DNA from: Streptomyces sp. Ru73
GTDB taxonomy: Bacteria > Actinomycetota > Actinomycetes > Streptomycetales > Streptomycetaceae
DNA length: 64,000 nucleotides
Reading direction: 5' to 3'
NCBI RefSeq assembly: GCF_002920575.1
Contig: NZ_PQSQ01000034.1
Location: 1 to 64,000 of the forward strand
Shown here: positions 27,831 to 37,774 of the stretch, piece after piece
Layout of the letters: every line of letters begins with the position of its first letter
Position numbering within the stretch: position 1 is the stretch's first letter
Program-made: the position numbers and the translations under genes
The notes under the pieces: generated by a model
The model's database searches: none
Told to the model about the DNA's origin: nothing
Seen by the model: the letters and a program-made list of their open reading frames with translations, nothing else

Positions 27831-28913
27831 TCACTGGTCCGAGGAGAAGCGGACCGCCGCGGCGGGCAGGTCGGCGCCGCACCACACGCGGATGCCCTCG
27901 CGCAGCTCGTTGTCCGGGCCGACGGTCGCGCCGTCGCCGATGACCGCGTCGCGCAGCACCGTACGGGCGCCGATGCGGGCCCCGGCACCGATGAGCGAGT
28001 CGTGGATCTGGGCGCCGGGCTCGACCACCGCGTCCGCCAGCACCGTGCTGCCCGCGATGCGCGCGCCCGCGCCGATCCGGGCGCCGCTGCCGACGACCGT
28101 GCCGCCGCTGAGCTTGGCGTCCGGCGCGACGTCGGCGCCCTCCAGCACGAGGTACTCGCCGCGCCGGCCCGGTACGGCCGGGGAGGGCGCGTGCCCGAGG
28201 ACCAGGTCGGCGGAGCCGCGCACGAAGGCCTGCGGGGTGCCGAGGTCGAGCCAGTAGGTGGAGTCGACCATGCCCTGCAGGTGCGCGCCGGACTCCAGCA
28301 GGCCGGGGAAGGTCTCGCGCTCGACGGAGACCGGGCGGCCCTGCGGGATGGAGTCGATCACGGAGCGGTTGAAGACGTAGGCGCCCGCGTTGATCTGGTC
28401 GGTGACGATCTCCTCGGGCGTCTGCGGCTTCTCCAGGAAGGCGGTGACCCGGCCGGTGTCATCGGTGGGGACGAGCCCGTAGGCGCGCGGGTCCTCGACC
28501 CGGGTGAGGTGCAGCGAGACGTCGGCCGAGGTCTCCTGGTGGGTGCGGACCAGGGCCTCGATGTCGAGCCCGGTGAGGATGTCCCCGTTGAAGATCAGTA
28601 CCGGGTCGTCGGGGCCCGAGTGCAGCCGGTGGGCGACGTTGCGGATGGCGCCGCCGGTGCCGAGCGGTTCCACTTCGGTGACGTACTCGAGATGAAGCCC
28701 CCATTCCGCCCCATCACCGAAATACGGCTCGAAAACCTCGGCGAGGTAGGAAGTGGCCAGCACGATGTGCTCCACGCCCGCCGCGCGGGCCCGGGCCAGC
28801 TGGTGCGTCAGGAACGGCACGCCCGCGGCCGGGACCATGGGCTTGGGCGTGTGCACCGTGAGCGGACGCAGCCGGGTGCCCTTGCCGCCGACCAGAAGGA
28901 TCGCTTCAGTCAC
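27831..28913 (-). CDS. Sugar nucleotidyltransferase, mannose-1-phosphate guanylyltransferase-like
   Basis: 360 residues from ATG 28913. The N-terminal Rossmann-like domain has GGKGTRLRPLTVHTPKPMVP, PLGTGGAIRNV and the metal-binding IFNGDIL. From about residue 240 the sequence turns into left-handed beta-helix hexapeptide repeats (VVGSGARIGAGARIAGSTVLADAVV, then IGARTVLRDAVIGDGATV). This layout fits actinobacterial ManC-like enzymes making GDP-mannose, but related ADP- or dTDP-glucose enzymes look alike. With manA and manB nearby, GDP-mannose is the likely product. It would feed envelope glycosylation. Confidence 0.85.
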   Translation of the reverse strand: MTEAILLVGGKGTRLRPLTVHTPKPMVPAAGVPFLTHQLARARAAGVEHIVLATSYLAEVFEPYFGDGAEWGLHLEYVTEVEPLGTGGAIRNVAHRLHSGPDDPVLIFNGDILTGLDIEALVRTHQETSADVSLHLTRVEDPRAYGLVPTDDTGRVTAFLEKPQTPEEIVTDQINAGAYVFNRSVIDSIPQGRPVSVERETFPGLLESGAHLQGMVDSTYWLDLGTPQAFVRGSADLVLGHAPSPAVPGRRGEYLVLEGADVAPDAKLSGGTVVGSGARIGAGARIAGSTVLADAVVEPGAQIHDSLIGAGARIGARTVLRDAVIGDGATVGPDNELREGIRVWCGADLPAAAVRFSSDQ

Positions 28914-28977
28914 CTTTGTCTTCTCTGCTTCCTGCTGGGGTCGGCCGGACGGCGGACCAGTGTAGGCAGACGGTTTG

Positions 28978-29014
28978 CCCGCTTTGCCAGCGGGCTTACC
29001 CGCCGGTAGGCGGG
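28978..29014. terminator. Two small tandem hairpins
   Basis: CCCGCT-5-AGCGGG (28978-28994) and CCCGCC-4-GGCGGG (28999-29014) lie beyond the amidase stop and ahead of the nucleotidyltransferase start. They may end transcription of the amidase gene. Stems are only six base pairs each. Confidence 0.4.
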
Positions 29015-29074
29015 CTGTCCGGCGCCGCCCGGCCTGGGAGCCCGTGCGCAGTCACGGGCTCCGACCCCGGGCCC

Positions 29075-30421
29075 TCAGCGCCCTTGGAAGCGGGCGGAGG
29101 CGGTACGCGCCGAGCCGAGTGTGCCGTACAGCGCGGCACCCGGGCAGCTGGTCACATAGCCGTCCCTGTGTCCGGAGATGACATTCAGCCGGACTTTGGT
29201 TCCCTTCTTGAAACGGTTGCCGCCTCCCGAGACCAGTGTGGTCTTGCCGCTCGGGTTGCGGCCGTACAGCCCCAGCTTCCACGCGGTGAGCTTGCCGAGC
29301 GCCTCGACGGCGGCGGCCGACGGCTTGGCCTTGTCGAAGGTGCCGATGACCGCGATGCCCGTGGTGTCGCTGTTGAAGCCGAGGGTGTGGGCGCCCATGA
29401 CGGGCTTGGCGACGCCGCCGGCCCGGCCCTCGTAGATCGTGCCGCACTTGTCGATCACGAAGTTGTAGCCGAGGTCCCGCCAGTGGTTGCTCTTGACGTG
29501 GTAGCGGTAGATGCCGCGGATGATCGCCGGCGACTGGCTGCAGGAGTAGGTGTTGCCGGTCGCGCTGTGGTGCACGAAGGCCGCCTTCACGGTCTTGGTG
29601 TACCCGAACTTCGGCTCCCGCAGCTTCTCGTCGGCGCCCCAGCCGGCCCGGGTGATGATCTTCGGCCGGGGGCCGTTCCGCGGCTCGGCCGCCTGGCCCC
29701 GGTCCTCCTGGCCGGCCGCCGCGAGGTCGGCCTGCAGCTGGTCGGCGGGGGCCGCCGGGATCTCGGTGGCGCCGGCCGGGGCGAGCCCGGCGTTGGCGGC
29801 CGAGCTGTCGTTGGCCTGCTGCCCGGCGGCGGCCGGCGCGGGGTCGCGCGACTTGGCGGGCGAGCCGGGGTCGACCAGCTCCAGCCGCATGCCGTCCGGG
29901 AGCTCGGTCACGGCCTGCCGGCCGGTCTCCGGGGCGATCCGCATCTGCACGGCGTCGGAGTCGCCCACCCACAGCGGCGCGGTGCCGCCGCGCGGCTTCT
30001 GACCGCGCTCCGGGGAGTCCAGGTCGGGGGCGTCGTCGTAGTGCGTCTGCACGTCCTGCCAGGCACCCCACTTGTGGCTGCCGGTGGCCCGGGTGCGGAC
30101 CTGCGGCTGGCCGTGCAGTTCGGCCTTGGCGTCGTCCCAGACGACGCCGACGAGCGAGAAGGGCCGTACGTCCTTGACGGGCATGCCCAGGCGGGCGGCG
30201 GTGCCGGCCCGCGCCGAGCCCCGGCCGGGCAGGACGCGGTCGCGGTCGCCCAGCGGGACGAGCGGCAGGGACTGGGTGCTTCCGGGGACGCCCGCCTTGG
30301 CGGCCTCGGGAGCGGCGGCTGCGGGGGCCTTGGCGGGGTTCGCCCCGGCCGGCAGCGCGAGCGGTACGACGAGGGCCGCGAAGGTCGCGGCGCCGAGCGA
30401 AGTGGCAACGAAGGCACGCAT
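29075..30421 (-). CDS. Exported PGRP-type N-acetylmuramoyl-L-alanine amidase
   Basis: 448 residues, ATG at 30421, with a signal peptide (MRAFVATSLGAATFAALVVPLALPAGANP). Residues ~60-210 form an actinobacterial N-terminal module (FSLVGVVWDDAK, WGAWQDVQTH). A Pro/Ala/Gln linker follows, then the zinc-dependent peptidoglycan recognition/amidase domain from ~245: IITRAGWGADEKLR, KAAFVHHSATGNTYSC, GYNFVIDKCGTIYEGRAGG and LNVISGHRDGYVTSCPG, whose His and Cys are zinc ligands. It should cleave the bond between muramic acid and the stem peptide. It diverges from the TIGR03089 gene. Confidence 0.93.
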   Translation of the reverse strand: MRAFVATSLGAATFAALVVPLALPAGANPAKAPAAAAPEAAKAGVPGSTQSLPLVPLGDRDRVLPGRGSARAGTAARLGMPVKDVRPFSLVGVVWDDAKAELHGQPQVRTRATGSHKWGAWQDVQTHYDDAPDLDSPERGQKPRGGTAPLWVGDSDAVQMRIAPETGRQAVTELPDGMRLELVDPGSPAKSRDPAPAAAGQQANDSSAANAGLAPAGATEIPAAPADQLQADLAAAGQEDRGQAAEPRNGPRPKIITRAGWGADEKLREPKFGYTKTVKAAFVHHSATGNTYSCSQSPAIIRGIYRYHVKSNHWRDLGYNFVIDKCGTIYEGRAGGVAKPVMGAHTLGFNSDTTGIAVIGTFDKAKPSAAAVEALGKLTAWKLGLYGRNPSGKTTLVSGGGNRFKKGTKVRLNVISGHRDGYVTSCPGAALYGTLGSARTASARFQGR

Positions 30422-30550
30422 GGAAGCGATCGTGTGCGAAGTACGACAAATCCGCCATTCGGTAACTGACGCCTCATCGGCGCGTCACGGCACCACGGGT
30501 CCTGCCGGGTACGCCGTACGGCGGCGCGCCGCGCGCGTAGGCTGGCGGCG

Positions 30551-31303
30551 ATGAACGCCACCGACCGAACCCCCGCCGACCTGCTGCGATCCGCGCTGGC
30601 CACCGATCCGGCGCGGCCGCTCGTGACCTTCTACGACGACGCCACCGGCGAACGCGTCGAACTGTCCGTCGCCACCTTCGCCAATTGGGTGGCCAAGACC
30701 GCCAACTACCTCCAGGACGAGCTGTCGGCCGAGCCCGGCGACCGGCTCGCGCTGCTGCTGCCGACGCACTGGCAGACCGCCGTCTGGCTGCTGGCCTGCT
30801 CCTCCGTCGGAGTGGTCGCGGACGTGGGCGGCGACCCGGCGGCCGCGGACGTGGTCGTCAGCGGCCCGGACACCCTGGAGGCGGCACGCGCCTGCTCCGG
30901 GGAGCGGGTGGCGCTCGCGCTGCGCCCGCTGGGCGGCCGGTTCCCCGAGCCGCCGGCCGGCTTCGCCGACTACGCGGCCGAGGTGCCGGCCCAGGGCGAC
31001 CGCTTCGCTCCGTACGCGCCGGTCGATCCGCAGGCGCCCGCGCTCGCCGTGGACGGGCGCGAGTTCACCGGCGCGGAGATCGGCGCCGCGGCCGTGGAGC
31101 TGGCGGCGCTGCCCGAGCGGCAGCGGGTGCTCTCCGCACTGCCGTACGGCACCTGGGACGGGCTGGCGTACGGGCTGTACGCACCGCTGGCGACGGGCGG
31201 CTCGGTCGTCCTGTGCCGCAACGCCGACCGGCTGGACGCGGACGGGCTCGCCCGGCGCAAGGAGGCCGAGCAGGTCACCGTCGAGGCGCCCGCGGCGGCC
31301 TGA
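30551..31303 (+). CDS. TIGR03089 family protein
   Basis: 250 residues from ATG 30551. The sequence resembles the N-terminal half of AMP-forming acyl-CoA ligases (PLVTFYDDATGERVELSVATFANWVAKTANYL, LLLPTHWQTAVWLLAC). It lacks the adenylate-binding loop and the C-terminal lid, so it is not expected to be an active ligase. This shortened form is characteristic of an actinobacterial family with no known role. It sits directly before the LCP cluster on the same strand. Confidence 0.88.
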   Translation: MNATDRTPADLLRSALATDPARPLVTFYDDATGERVELSVATFANWVAKTANYLQDELSAEPGDRLALLLPTHWQTAVWLLACSSVGVVADVGGDPAAADVVVSGPDTLEAARACSGERVALALRPLGGRFPEPPAGFADYAAEVPAQGDRFAPYAPVDPQAPALAVDGREFTGAEIGAAAVELAALPERQRVLSALPYGTWDGLAYGLYAPLATGGSVVLCRNADRLDADGLARRKEAEQVTVEAPAAA

Positions 31304-31346
31304 GCACGCGGCCCCGGCATCCGGGGCATCGCCCGACCGGCCCAGC

Positions 31347-31367
31347 CGGCGCCCCGAGCGGGCGCCG
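31347..31367. terminator. Small hairpin after the TIGR03089 gene
   Basis: CGGCGCCC-5-GGGCGCCG, eight base pairs, 43 bases past the stop. Possible terminator separating it from the first LCP gene. Confidence 0.4.
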
Positions 31368-31517
31368 ATCCGTCCCGCGCGGTCCATGATCAGGGAGACG
31401 TACAACCCTGCGCGGGACTCGGCCGTCTGCCTGAGTACCGGGGCCCGGGCCTCGCCCGACCCCGGCACCGGGTGACCGGCCGTACCCCGTGCGGCCGACG
31501 CACGAGGGGTGGTCGCC

Positions 31518-32783
31518 GTGGACGACAGGCCGGAGATCCCCGAAGAACTGCAGCGCTGCAACGAGCGGACCGCGGCCGGCGACGGCCGGCCGCCGCGGCG
31601 GCGGTGGCTGCGCTGGACCGCGCTGGGCACGGGAGTCGTCGTGCTGGGCGCCGGCGCCGTCGGCTGGCTGGCGTACGACAAGCTCAACGGGAACATCACG
31701 GCCGACTCCGACACCGCGGCGCAGCTGCGCGGGTACGAGGCGGAGCGGCCGCCCGCCTCGGCGAAGAACGTGCAGAACATCCTGCTGATCGGCTCGGACA
31801 ACCGCGGCGGCGGGAACCGCGAGTACGGCGCCGACGACGGCACCCAGCGCTCGGACACCACGATCCTGCTGCACCTGGCGGCGGACCGGAAGAGCGCGAC
31901 GGCGGTCAGCATCCCGCGCGACCTGATGGTGCAGGTGCCGACCTGCACCAAGGAGGACGGCAGCCGTACGCAGCCCCAATTCACGCAGTTCAACTACGCG
32001 TTCGAGGCGGCGGGCCCGGCCTGCACGATCCGCACGGTCGAGCGGATGACCGACATCCGCATCGACCACCACATGATCCTGGACTTCACCGGCTTCAAGA
32101 AGATGGTGGACGCGGTGGACGGCGTGGAGGTCTGCCTGCCGCAGGCCGTCGCCGACCGGGACTCGCACCTGAACCTGGCGGCGGGCCGTCATCTGCTCCG
32201 CGGCGAGCAGGCGCTGGGGTACGTACGGGCCCGCAAGACGCTCGGGAACGGCAGCGACACCCAGCGGATGGAGCGCCAGCAGCAGTTCCTGGCGGCGCTG
32301 GTGAAGAAGGTGCAGGGCAACGGCGTGCTGCTCAATCCCACGCGCCTGTACCCGCTCCTGGACGCCGCGACGAGCTCCCTCACCACCGACGAGGGGCTGG
32401 CGTCGCTGAAGGGCCTCTTCAATCTGGTGCGCAGCGTCCGCGGCATTCCCACCGACAAGATTCATTTCCTGACGGTGCCGCGCCAGGCGTACGCACTCAA
32501 CATCAACCGCGACGAACTGGTGCAGCCGGACGCCGACCGGCTCTTCGGCCGGCTGCGCGCGGACCGTCCCGTTCCGGTACGGCCGGCGCCGACGGAACAG
32601 ACCGACACCACCGAATACGACGATCCCGCCAAGGACCCGCAGACCGGACAGACGGACGCGCGCGGAGCGGGACGTTCGAACAGCGGGGACGAAGCTGACA
32701 AGCCCGACCATCCCGAATCGGCCACGCCCGGCCCCGTGACCACCTTCCGGGGAACCACAGCAGACCGGGGCATTTGCCGATAA
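31518..32783 (+). CDS. LCP-family envelope ligase, copy 1
   Basis: LytR-CpsA-Psr enzymes move lipid-linked glycopolymers onto peptidoglycan outside the membrane. I use the GTG at 31518, eight bases after GAGGGG; a GTG at 31509 lies inside that site. 421 residues: a short Arg-rich cytoplasmic tail, one membrane helix (about 32-53), then the LCP domain. Motifs: LLIGSDNRGGG, RSDTTILLHLA, VSIPRDLMVQVP, and GEQALGYVRARKTL with the late conserved arginines. The tail is hydrophilic and lacks a LytR_C domain. First of five LCP genes in 10 kb. Confidence 0.92.
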   Translation: MDDRPEIPEELQRCNERTAAGDGRPPRRRWLRWTALGTGVVVLGAGAVGWLAYDKLNGNITADSDTAAQLRGYEAERPPASAKNVQNILLIGSDNRGGGNREYGADDGTQRSDTTILLHLAADRKSATAVSIPRDLMVQVPTCTKEDGSRTQPQFTQFNYAFEAAGPACTIRTVERMTDIRIDHHMILDFTGFKKMVDAVDGVEVCLPQAVADRDSHLNLAAGRHLLRGEQALGYVRARKTLGNGSDTQRMERQQQFLAALVKKVQGNGVLLNPTRLYPLLDAATSSLTTDEGLASLKGLFNLVRSVRGIPTDKIHFLTVPRQAYALNINRDELVQPDADRLFGRLRADRPVPVRPAPTEQTDTTEYDDPAKDPQTGQTDARGAGRSNSGDEADKPDHPESATPGPVTTFRGTTADRGICR

Positions 32784-33000
32784 ACCCTCCATAAAGCGTG
32801 CATCAAGGACGCGAAAGTATCGGGTGGATTGCCCAGTTGTAGGGACGTGGAATTTGTCACGGGCGTCGCTTGACGCTGAACTGGGCGGATAGTGTGAGCG
32901 ATCCGGTCGCAAGACTGGCTGACCGCGCACTGCAATCCGACCGACCGAGCGCCTTGAGGGGGCAGGCGCCGCGTGGCACCGACGGAGGACTCAAGGCACC

Positions 33001-34767
33001 GTGGACGCGCAAGGCCGTGGGCAGGCGGGCGACATCGATCCCGCCGATCAGTGGGTGTTCGATCCGAACACCGGCAACTACGAACTGCGACTGGATGCTG
33101 GCTCAAAGTCAGCCCCCAGGCAGGGCGGCCGGAGAGCCGAAGCCCCCTCCGCGGCCCCCGCGGAAAGTGGCCGGAAGCAGCGGCGCGCGCAGGAACGCGG
33201 ACGGTCGGCCGGTTCCGGCCGTGACACGCCGACCCGGGAGCTGCCCGCCCAGCGCAACCGCCGGGCCGGCGGCCGCGCCGGGCACCGCGCGGCGGCGGCA
33301 GCGGCGACGGCCCCGGCGGCGAGCACCGGGCGCCGCAAGCCCAAGCCGAGGGCGTCGAAGAAGAAGAAAGCCCTGTACTGGGGCGCGGGCGCGATGGGAT
33401 TCGTGCTGGTCGCCGGCTGCACGGGCGCGTACTTCGTCTACCAGCACCTCGACGGCAACATCTCCAAGGTCGACGTCGGCATCAACAACGACGCGGTCAC
33501 CGACGGCCCCGTGAACATACTGATCATGGGAACGGACTCCCGTGAGGGCAAGGGCAACGCCGGCTACGGGGACCTGGGCAGCGTCGGCCACGCCGACACC
33601 ACGATCCTGATGCACGTCTCCGAGGACCGGACGAACGCCACCGCGCTGAGCATTCCGCGCGACATGATCACCGACATCCCGGACTGCCCCACGAAGCAGA
33701 AGGACGGCTCGACGAAGAACATTCCCGGCGAGACGGGGGTGCGCTTCAACACCAGCCTCGGCCAGGAGGGCCGGGACCCGGGCTGCACCTGGCGGACCGT
33801 CGAGAAGATGACCGGCCTGAAGATCAACCACTTCATGATGGCGGACTTCAACGCCGTCAAGGAGCTGTCCACCGCGGTGGGCGGCGTCGAGGTGTGCGCC
33901 GGCAAGGACATCGACGACCCCAAGTCGCACCTGCACCTCAAGGCCGGCAAGCACGTCGTCCAGGGCGAGCAGGCGCTGGCGTTCGTACGGACCCGGCACA
34001 CCGTCGGGACCGGCAGTGACCTGAGCCGCATCGAGCTGCAGCAGCAGTTCCTCAGCTCGATGATCCGCAAGATGAAGTCCGACGACACGCTCAGCAACCC
34101 GAGCAAGCTGTGGAAGCTGAGCAACGCCGCCACCAAGGCGCTCACCGTCGACACCGGCATCGGCACCGCGAGCAAGCTGATGGACCTGGCCAAGGACCTC
34201 AGCCGGGTGGACGTCAAGAACGTCACCTTCGCGACCGTGCCGGTTCTGGACAACCCTGAGGACCCCGCGACCGTCATATTGGACAAGGCCAAGGCCGATC
34301 CGCTGTTCAAGATGGTCCAGGCCGACCACTCGCTGACGAAGACGAAGAAGGAAAAGACCAAGAAGAAGGCCAAGCCGGTCACCAAGGCTCCCGCCGCGGA
34401 GGTCCGGGTCGACGTCTCGAACGGCGGCGGCCCGCTGGGCGCCGCGCAGGAGACCGTCGACTGGCTGCAGAACACCAAGGGCGCACCGCTGTCCACCAAC
34501 GCCGGCAACGCGACCACCACCCTGGACACGACGCGTCTGGAGTACGCGCCGAACCAGGCGGGCCAGGCGGCGACGCTGGCCGAGTGGATGGGCCTGCCGA
34601 AGTCGGCGATGAAGGAGACGTCGGGTGACGCCGGGCCCAAGGTGCCGATGAAACTGATCCTCGGCAAGGACTTCACCGGTGCCGGCGAGCCCATCGAGGC
34701 GCCGACGAAGACGCCGGACGGCGTGCAGAACGTCAACGCCGACGACAAGAACGTCTGCGCCAAGTAG
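33001..34767 (+). CDS. LCP-family envelope ligase with LytR_C domain, copy 2
   Basis: 588 residues from the GTG at 33001. A long Arg/Ala/Lys-rich cytoplasmic region (~124 residues, opening with the conserved DPADQWVFDPNTGNYELRL) precedes the membrane helix (about 125-147). The LCP domain has ILIMGTDSREGKGN, HADTTILMHVS, LSIPRDMITDIP and GEQALAFVRTRHTVG. After a Lys-rich linker the C-terminal ~130 residues form a LytR_C domain (VRVDVSNGGGPLGAAQETVDWL). A 216-base gap separates it from copy 1, enough for its own promoter. Confidence 0.92.
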   Translation: MDAQGRGQAGDIDPADQWVFDPNTGNYELRLDAGSKSAPRQGGRRAEAPSAAPAESGRKQRRAQERGRSAGSGRDTPTRELPAQRNRRAGGRAGHRAAAAAATAPAASTGRRKPKPRASKKKKALYWGAGAMGFVLVAGCTGAYFVYQHLDGNISKVDVGINNDAVTDGPVNILIMGTDSREGKGNAGYGDLGSVGHADTTILMHVSEDRTNATALSIPRDMITDIPDCPTKQKDGSTKNIPGETGVRFNTSLGQEGRDPGCTWRTVEKMTGLKINHFMMADFNAVKELSTAVGGVEVCAGKDIDDPKSHLHLKAGKHVVQGEQALAFVRTRHTVGTGSDLSRIELQQQFLSSMIRKMKSDDTLSNPSKLWKLSNAATKALTVDTGIGTASKLMDLAKDLSRVDVKNVTFATVPVLDNPEDPATVILDKAKADPLFKMVQADHSLTKTKKEKTKKKAKPVTKAPAAEVRVDVSNGGGPLGAAQETVDWLQNTKGAPLSTNAGNATTTLDTTRLEYAPNQAGQAATLAEWMGLPKSAMKETSGDAGPKVPMKLILGKDFTGAGEPIEAPTKTPDGVQNVNADDKNVCAK

Positions 34768-34871
34768 GCGTGCAGTACCGCAGGACCAGTACGACCAAGT
34801 GAACAACGACCGGCCGCCCTGCCAGGCCGCCGAGCGCACCACCGGATGAAGGAAACGGGGAGGGGCAGCCG

Positions 34872-36515
34872 ATGCGGCAGAGCAGTGTGCGGGGTGACCG
34901 ATCACGCAGGCACCAGCCCGACGCCCAGGAACTGGGCTGGGACGACAGCCTTTACGAAGGGCGGAGCGGGGACGGCGGCGAGGGCGCCGCGGACCCCGCC
35001 GGGCCCGCGGGCCACGGCAGGCGCCGGCGCCGAAGAGGGCGCCGGGTCCTGCGGTGGACCGCCGGCATCGCCGCGCTCCTCGTGCTCGGCACCGCGGGCG
35101 CCGGCTACCTCTACTACGAGCACCTCAACGGGAACCTCCGCAAGGGCGCGCTGGACCTCGGCGACGGCGGGCTGAAGAAACCCGAGCCGAACGCCTTCGG
35201 GCAGACCCCGATGAACATCCTGCTGCTCGGCTCGGACAGCCGGAACAGCAAGGAGAACCTCAAGCTCGGCGGCGCCAAGGGCGACGTGGGGCGCAAGCCG
35301 CTGGCGGACGTGCAGATGCTGCTGCACGTCTCCGCCGACCGCTCCAGCATGTCGGTGCTCTCCATACCGCGGGACACCCGCGTCACCATCCCCGAGTGCA
35401 CCGACCCCAAGAGCGGTGAGAAGTACCCGCAGACCACCGCGCCCATCAACCAGTCGCTGCAGCACGGCGGTCCGGGCTGCACGGTCGCCACCTGGAAAGA
35501 GCTGACCGGCATCTACATCGATCACTTCATGATGATCGACTTCGCGGGCGTGGTGCAGATGGCCGACGCGGTGGGCGGCGTCCCCGTCTGCGTCGACGGC
35601 AACGTCTACTCGCACGACAGCAAGGGCCACGGCAGCGGGCTGAAGCTGACCAAGGGCGAGCACACCATCAAGGGCGTCCAGGCGCTCCAGTGGCTGCGCA
35701 CCCGCTACGGCTTCGAGGACAACACCGACATCGGCCGGGCCAAGGCCCAGCACATGTACATGAACTCGATGATCCGTCAGCTGAAGTCGAGCGCCAAGCT
35801 CACCGACCCGGGCAAGCTGCAGGCGCTCGCCGAGGCCGCCACCAAGGCGCTGACCGTGGACGAGGGCCTCGGCACGGTCAAGAAGCTCTACGACCTCGGC
35901 GGCGACCTCAACCGGGTGCCGGTCAAGCGGATCACCATGGCGACGATGCCGTGGGCGTACGGTCCCGGCGAGTCCTACGTGATACCCAAGCCGGGCGACG
36001 CCGACCAGGTCTTCGCGATGCTGCGCAACGACACCGCGCTGGACGGCAAGGACAAGGCGAAGAAGAAGCCCGCCGCCGACCCGAAGCCCACCACGGCCAA
36101 GGACCAGCTGCAGATCACCGTGCAGAACGGCACCAACGGCGCGATCCAGGGCCCGGTGGTCGGCCGCGCGAGCCAGGTACAGGGGCAGCTGGCGTCGCTC
36201 GGCTACACCGCGGCGGGCACCGACGCCACGCTGATCGCCCAGGCGGACACCACGATCACGTACGGGGGCAAGGACGCCGAGGGGGACGCGCTCGGCGTCG
36301 CCAAGGCGCTCGGGCTGCCCAAGAGCGCGGTGAAGGAGTCCAGTTCGGCCCAGGGCATCCGGCTGGTGGTCGGCAACGACTGGCGCGCCGGCACCGCGTA
36401 CCCGAAGGCGGCCGGCGGCAAGAAGCAGGCGGACAAGGCCCCGGAGAGCGCGGATGCCCTCAACGGCGAGGACAAGGGCGCGTGCATGAAGGTGAACCCC
36501 GGCTACACCTGGTGA
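34872..36515 (+). CDS. LCP-family envelope ligase with LytR_C domain, copy 3
   Basis: 547 residues, ATG at 34872 with GGGGAGGGG upstream, about 100 bases after copy 2. Cytoplasmic tail includes QELGWDDSLYEG, found also in other streptomycete LCP proteins. Membrane helix about 61-82. LCP motifs: ILLLGSDSRNSKENL, ADVQMLLHVS, LSIPRDTRVTIP and IKGVQALQWLRTRYGF. A LytR_C domain follows (LQITVQNGTNGAIQGPVVGRASQV), ending KVNPGYTW. Probably co-transcribed with copy 2 and ended by the hairpin just downstream. Confidence 0.92.
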   Translation: MRQSSVRGDRSRRHQPDAQELGWDDSLYEGRSGDGGEGAADPAGPAGHGRRRRRRGRRVLRWTAGIAALLVLGTAGAGYLYYEHLNGNLRKGALDLGDGGLKKPEPNAFGQTPMNILLLGSDSRNSKENLKLGGAKGDVGRKPLADVQMLLHVSADRSSMSVLSIPRDTRVTIPECTDPKSGEKYPQTTAPINQSLQHGGPGCTVATWKELTGIYIDHFMMIDFAGVVQMADAVGGVPVCVDGNVYSHDSKGHGSGLKLTKGEHTIKGVQALQWLRTRYGFEDNTDIGRAKAQHMYMNSMIRQLKSSAKLTDPGKLQALAEAATKALTVDEGLGTVKKLYDLGGDLNRVPVKRITMATMPWAYGPGESYVIPKPGDADQVFAMLRNDTALDGKDKAKKKPAADPKPTTAKDQLQITVQNGTNGAIQGPVVGRASQVQGQLASLGYTAAGTDATLIAQADTTITYGGKDAEGDALGVAKALGLPKSAVKESSSAQGIRLVVGNDWRAGTAYPKAAGGKKQADKAPESADALNGEDKGACMKVNPGYTW

Positions 36516-36533
36516 GGCCCGGCCGGAAGCACG

Positions 36534-36577
36534 AACGGCGGCGGCCGGTTCCCCGAGGGGAGCCGGCCGCCGCCGTT
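36534..36577. terminator. Bidirectional terminator
   Basis: A stem of about 19 base pairs with one G-U pair (left arm starts AACGGCGGCGGCCGG) lies between LCP copy 3 and the convergent glycosyltransferase gene. Confidence 0.85.
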
Positions 36578-36593
36578 CTCGTGCGCGGAGTCC

Positions 36594-37628
36594 TCAGACC
36601 GTCTCGGCCGGGGCCTTCACCGCCGGGCGGCGGCTGGCGATGACCCGCTTGGCCAGCGAGCGCGGGCTGGTCAGGAAGCCCCAGCCCCACGACATGTGCA
36701 TGGTCGCCAGCGCGACGGGGATCTGGACGCGGGCCTTGAGCGACAGGCCCTTGCCGGCCGGGACGGAACCCGCCGTGATGGCCGCGAGGTAGGCGCCCGG
36801 GACGACGAAGCCCCACGGGGTCACGGCCGCGCCGACCACGAGGCCGGCGGCGATCGCGCACACCGCGGCCGGCGGGGCGAGGTAGCGGGCGTTGATCGAA
36901 CCGGAGTGGTAGCGCGCGACGACGTGCCGCCACTTGCCGTAGTCCTTGTACTGCTTCGCGAGCGCCTTCACGCTCGGCCGGGGGCGGTACTGCACCTTCA
37001 GCTCGGGCGAGAACCAGATCAGCCCGCCGGCCTCGCGGATGCGGAAGTTCAGCTCCCAGTCCTGGGCGCGGATGAACTCCACGTTGTACCCGCCCTGCTG
37101 CTCCAGCGCCTCGCGCCGGAAGACGCCCAGGAAGACGGTCTCGGCGGGACCCGCCTGGCCGCCGGTGTGGAAGGCCGCGTTGCCCACCCCGATCTTCGAG
37201 GTCATGGCGGCCGCGACGGCCTCCTCCCAGGGCGTCTCGCCCTCGGCGTTCATGATGCCGCCGACGTTCTGCGCGCCGGTCTCCTCCAGGAGGCGCACCG
37301 CGGTCGCGATGTAGTTGCGCGACAGCATGCCGTGGCCGTCGACGCGCACCACGATCGGGTGCCGGGACGCCTTGATGGCGGCGTTCAGCGCTGCGGGCGT
37401 ACGGCCGGTGGGGTTCGGCACGGTGTGGACCCGCGGGTCCTCCCGTACCAGCTCGGCGGCGATCTCGTCGGTGCGGTCCGTGGACGGCCCGAGCGCGATC
37501 ACCACCTCCATCTCGCCGTCGTACTCCTGCTCCAGGATGTGGCGCACGGAGTCGCGCAGATGACGTTCCTCATTGAGCACCGGCATGATCACGGAGACTG
37601 CGGGGTGCTGGCTCGGCGTGGCGTTCAT
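36594..37628 (-). CDS. Family 2 glycosyltransferase with C-terminal membrane helices
   Basis: 344 residues from ATG 37628. The GT2 domain is clear: VSVIMPVLNEERHLRDSV, then VIALGPSTDRTDEIA, NPTGRTPAALNAAIKAS, VRVDGHGMLS (DxD-like position) and FIRAQDWELNFRIREAGG. Hydrophobic segments near residues 245-285 and around 305-320 suggest association with the membrane. It is transcribed against the LCP genes that surround it, suggesting separate control but a shared envelope-polymer role. Sugar and acceptor unknown. Confidence 0.88.
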   Translation of the reverse strand: MNATPSQHPAVSVIMPVLNEERHLRDSVRHILEQEYDGEMEVVIALGPSTDRTDEIAAELVREDPRVHTVPNPTGRTPAALNAAIKASRHPIVVRVDGHGMLSRNYIATAVRLLEETGAQNVGGIMNAEGETPWEEAVAAAMTSKIGVGNAAFHTGGQAGPAETVFLGVFRREALEQQGGYNVEFIRAQDWELNFRIREAGGLIWFSPELKVQYRPRPSVKALAKQYKDYGKWRHVVARYHSGSINARYLAPPAAVCAIAAGLVVGAAVTPWGFVVPGAYLAAITAGSVPAGKGLSLKARVQIPVALATMHMSWGWGFLTSPRSLAKRVIASRRPAVKAPAETV

Positions 37629-37774
37629 CGGTGTTCACGTTACCGCGAACGGGCGTACGGGCCTGACGGCAGCCGAGTGGCGCTGTGGACGGGAGCGGCG
37701 TGTGATGACAGTCAGCCGATCATATCGACGTACTGTCGTCCGTCCCCCTGCTCCCTACGAGGAGGTGCCCCGCC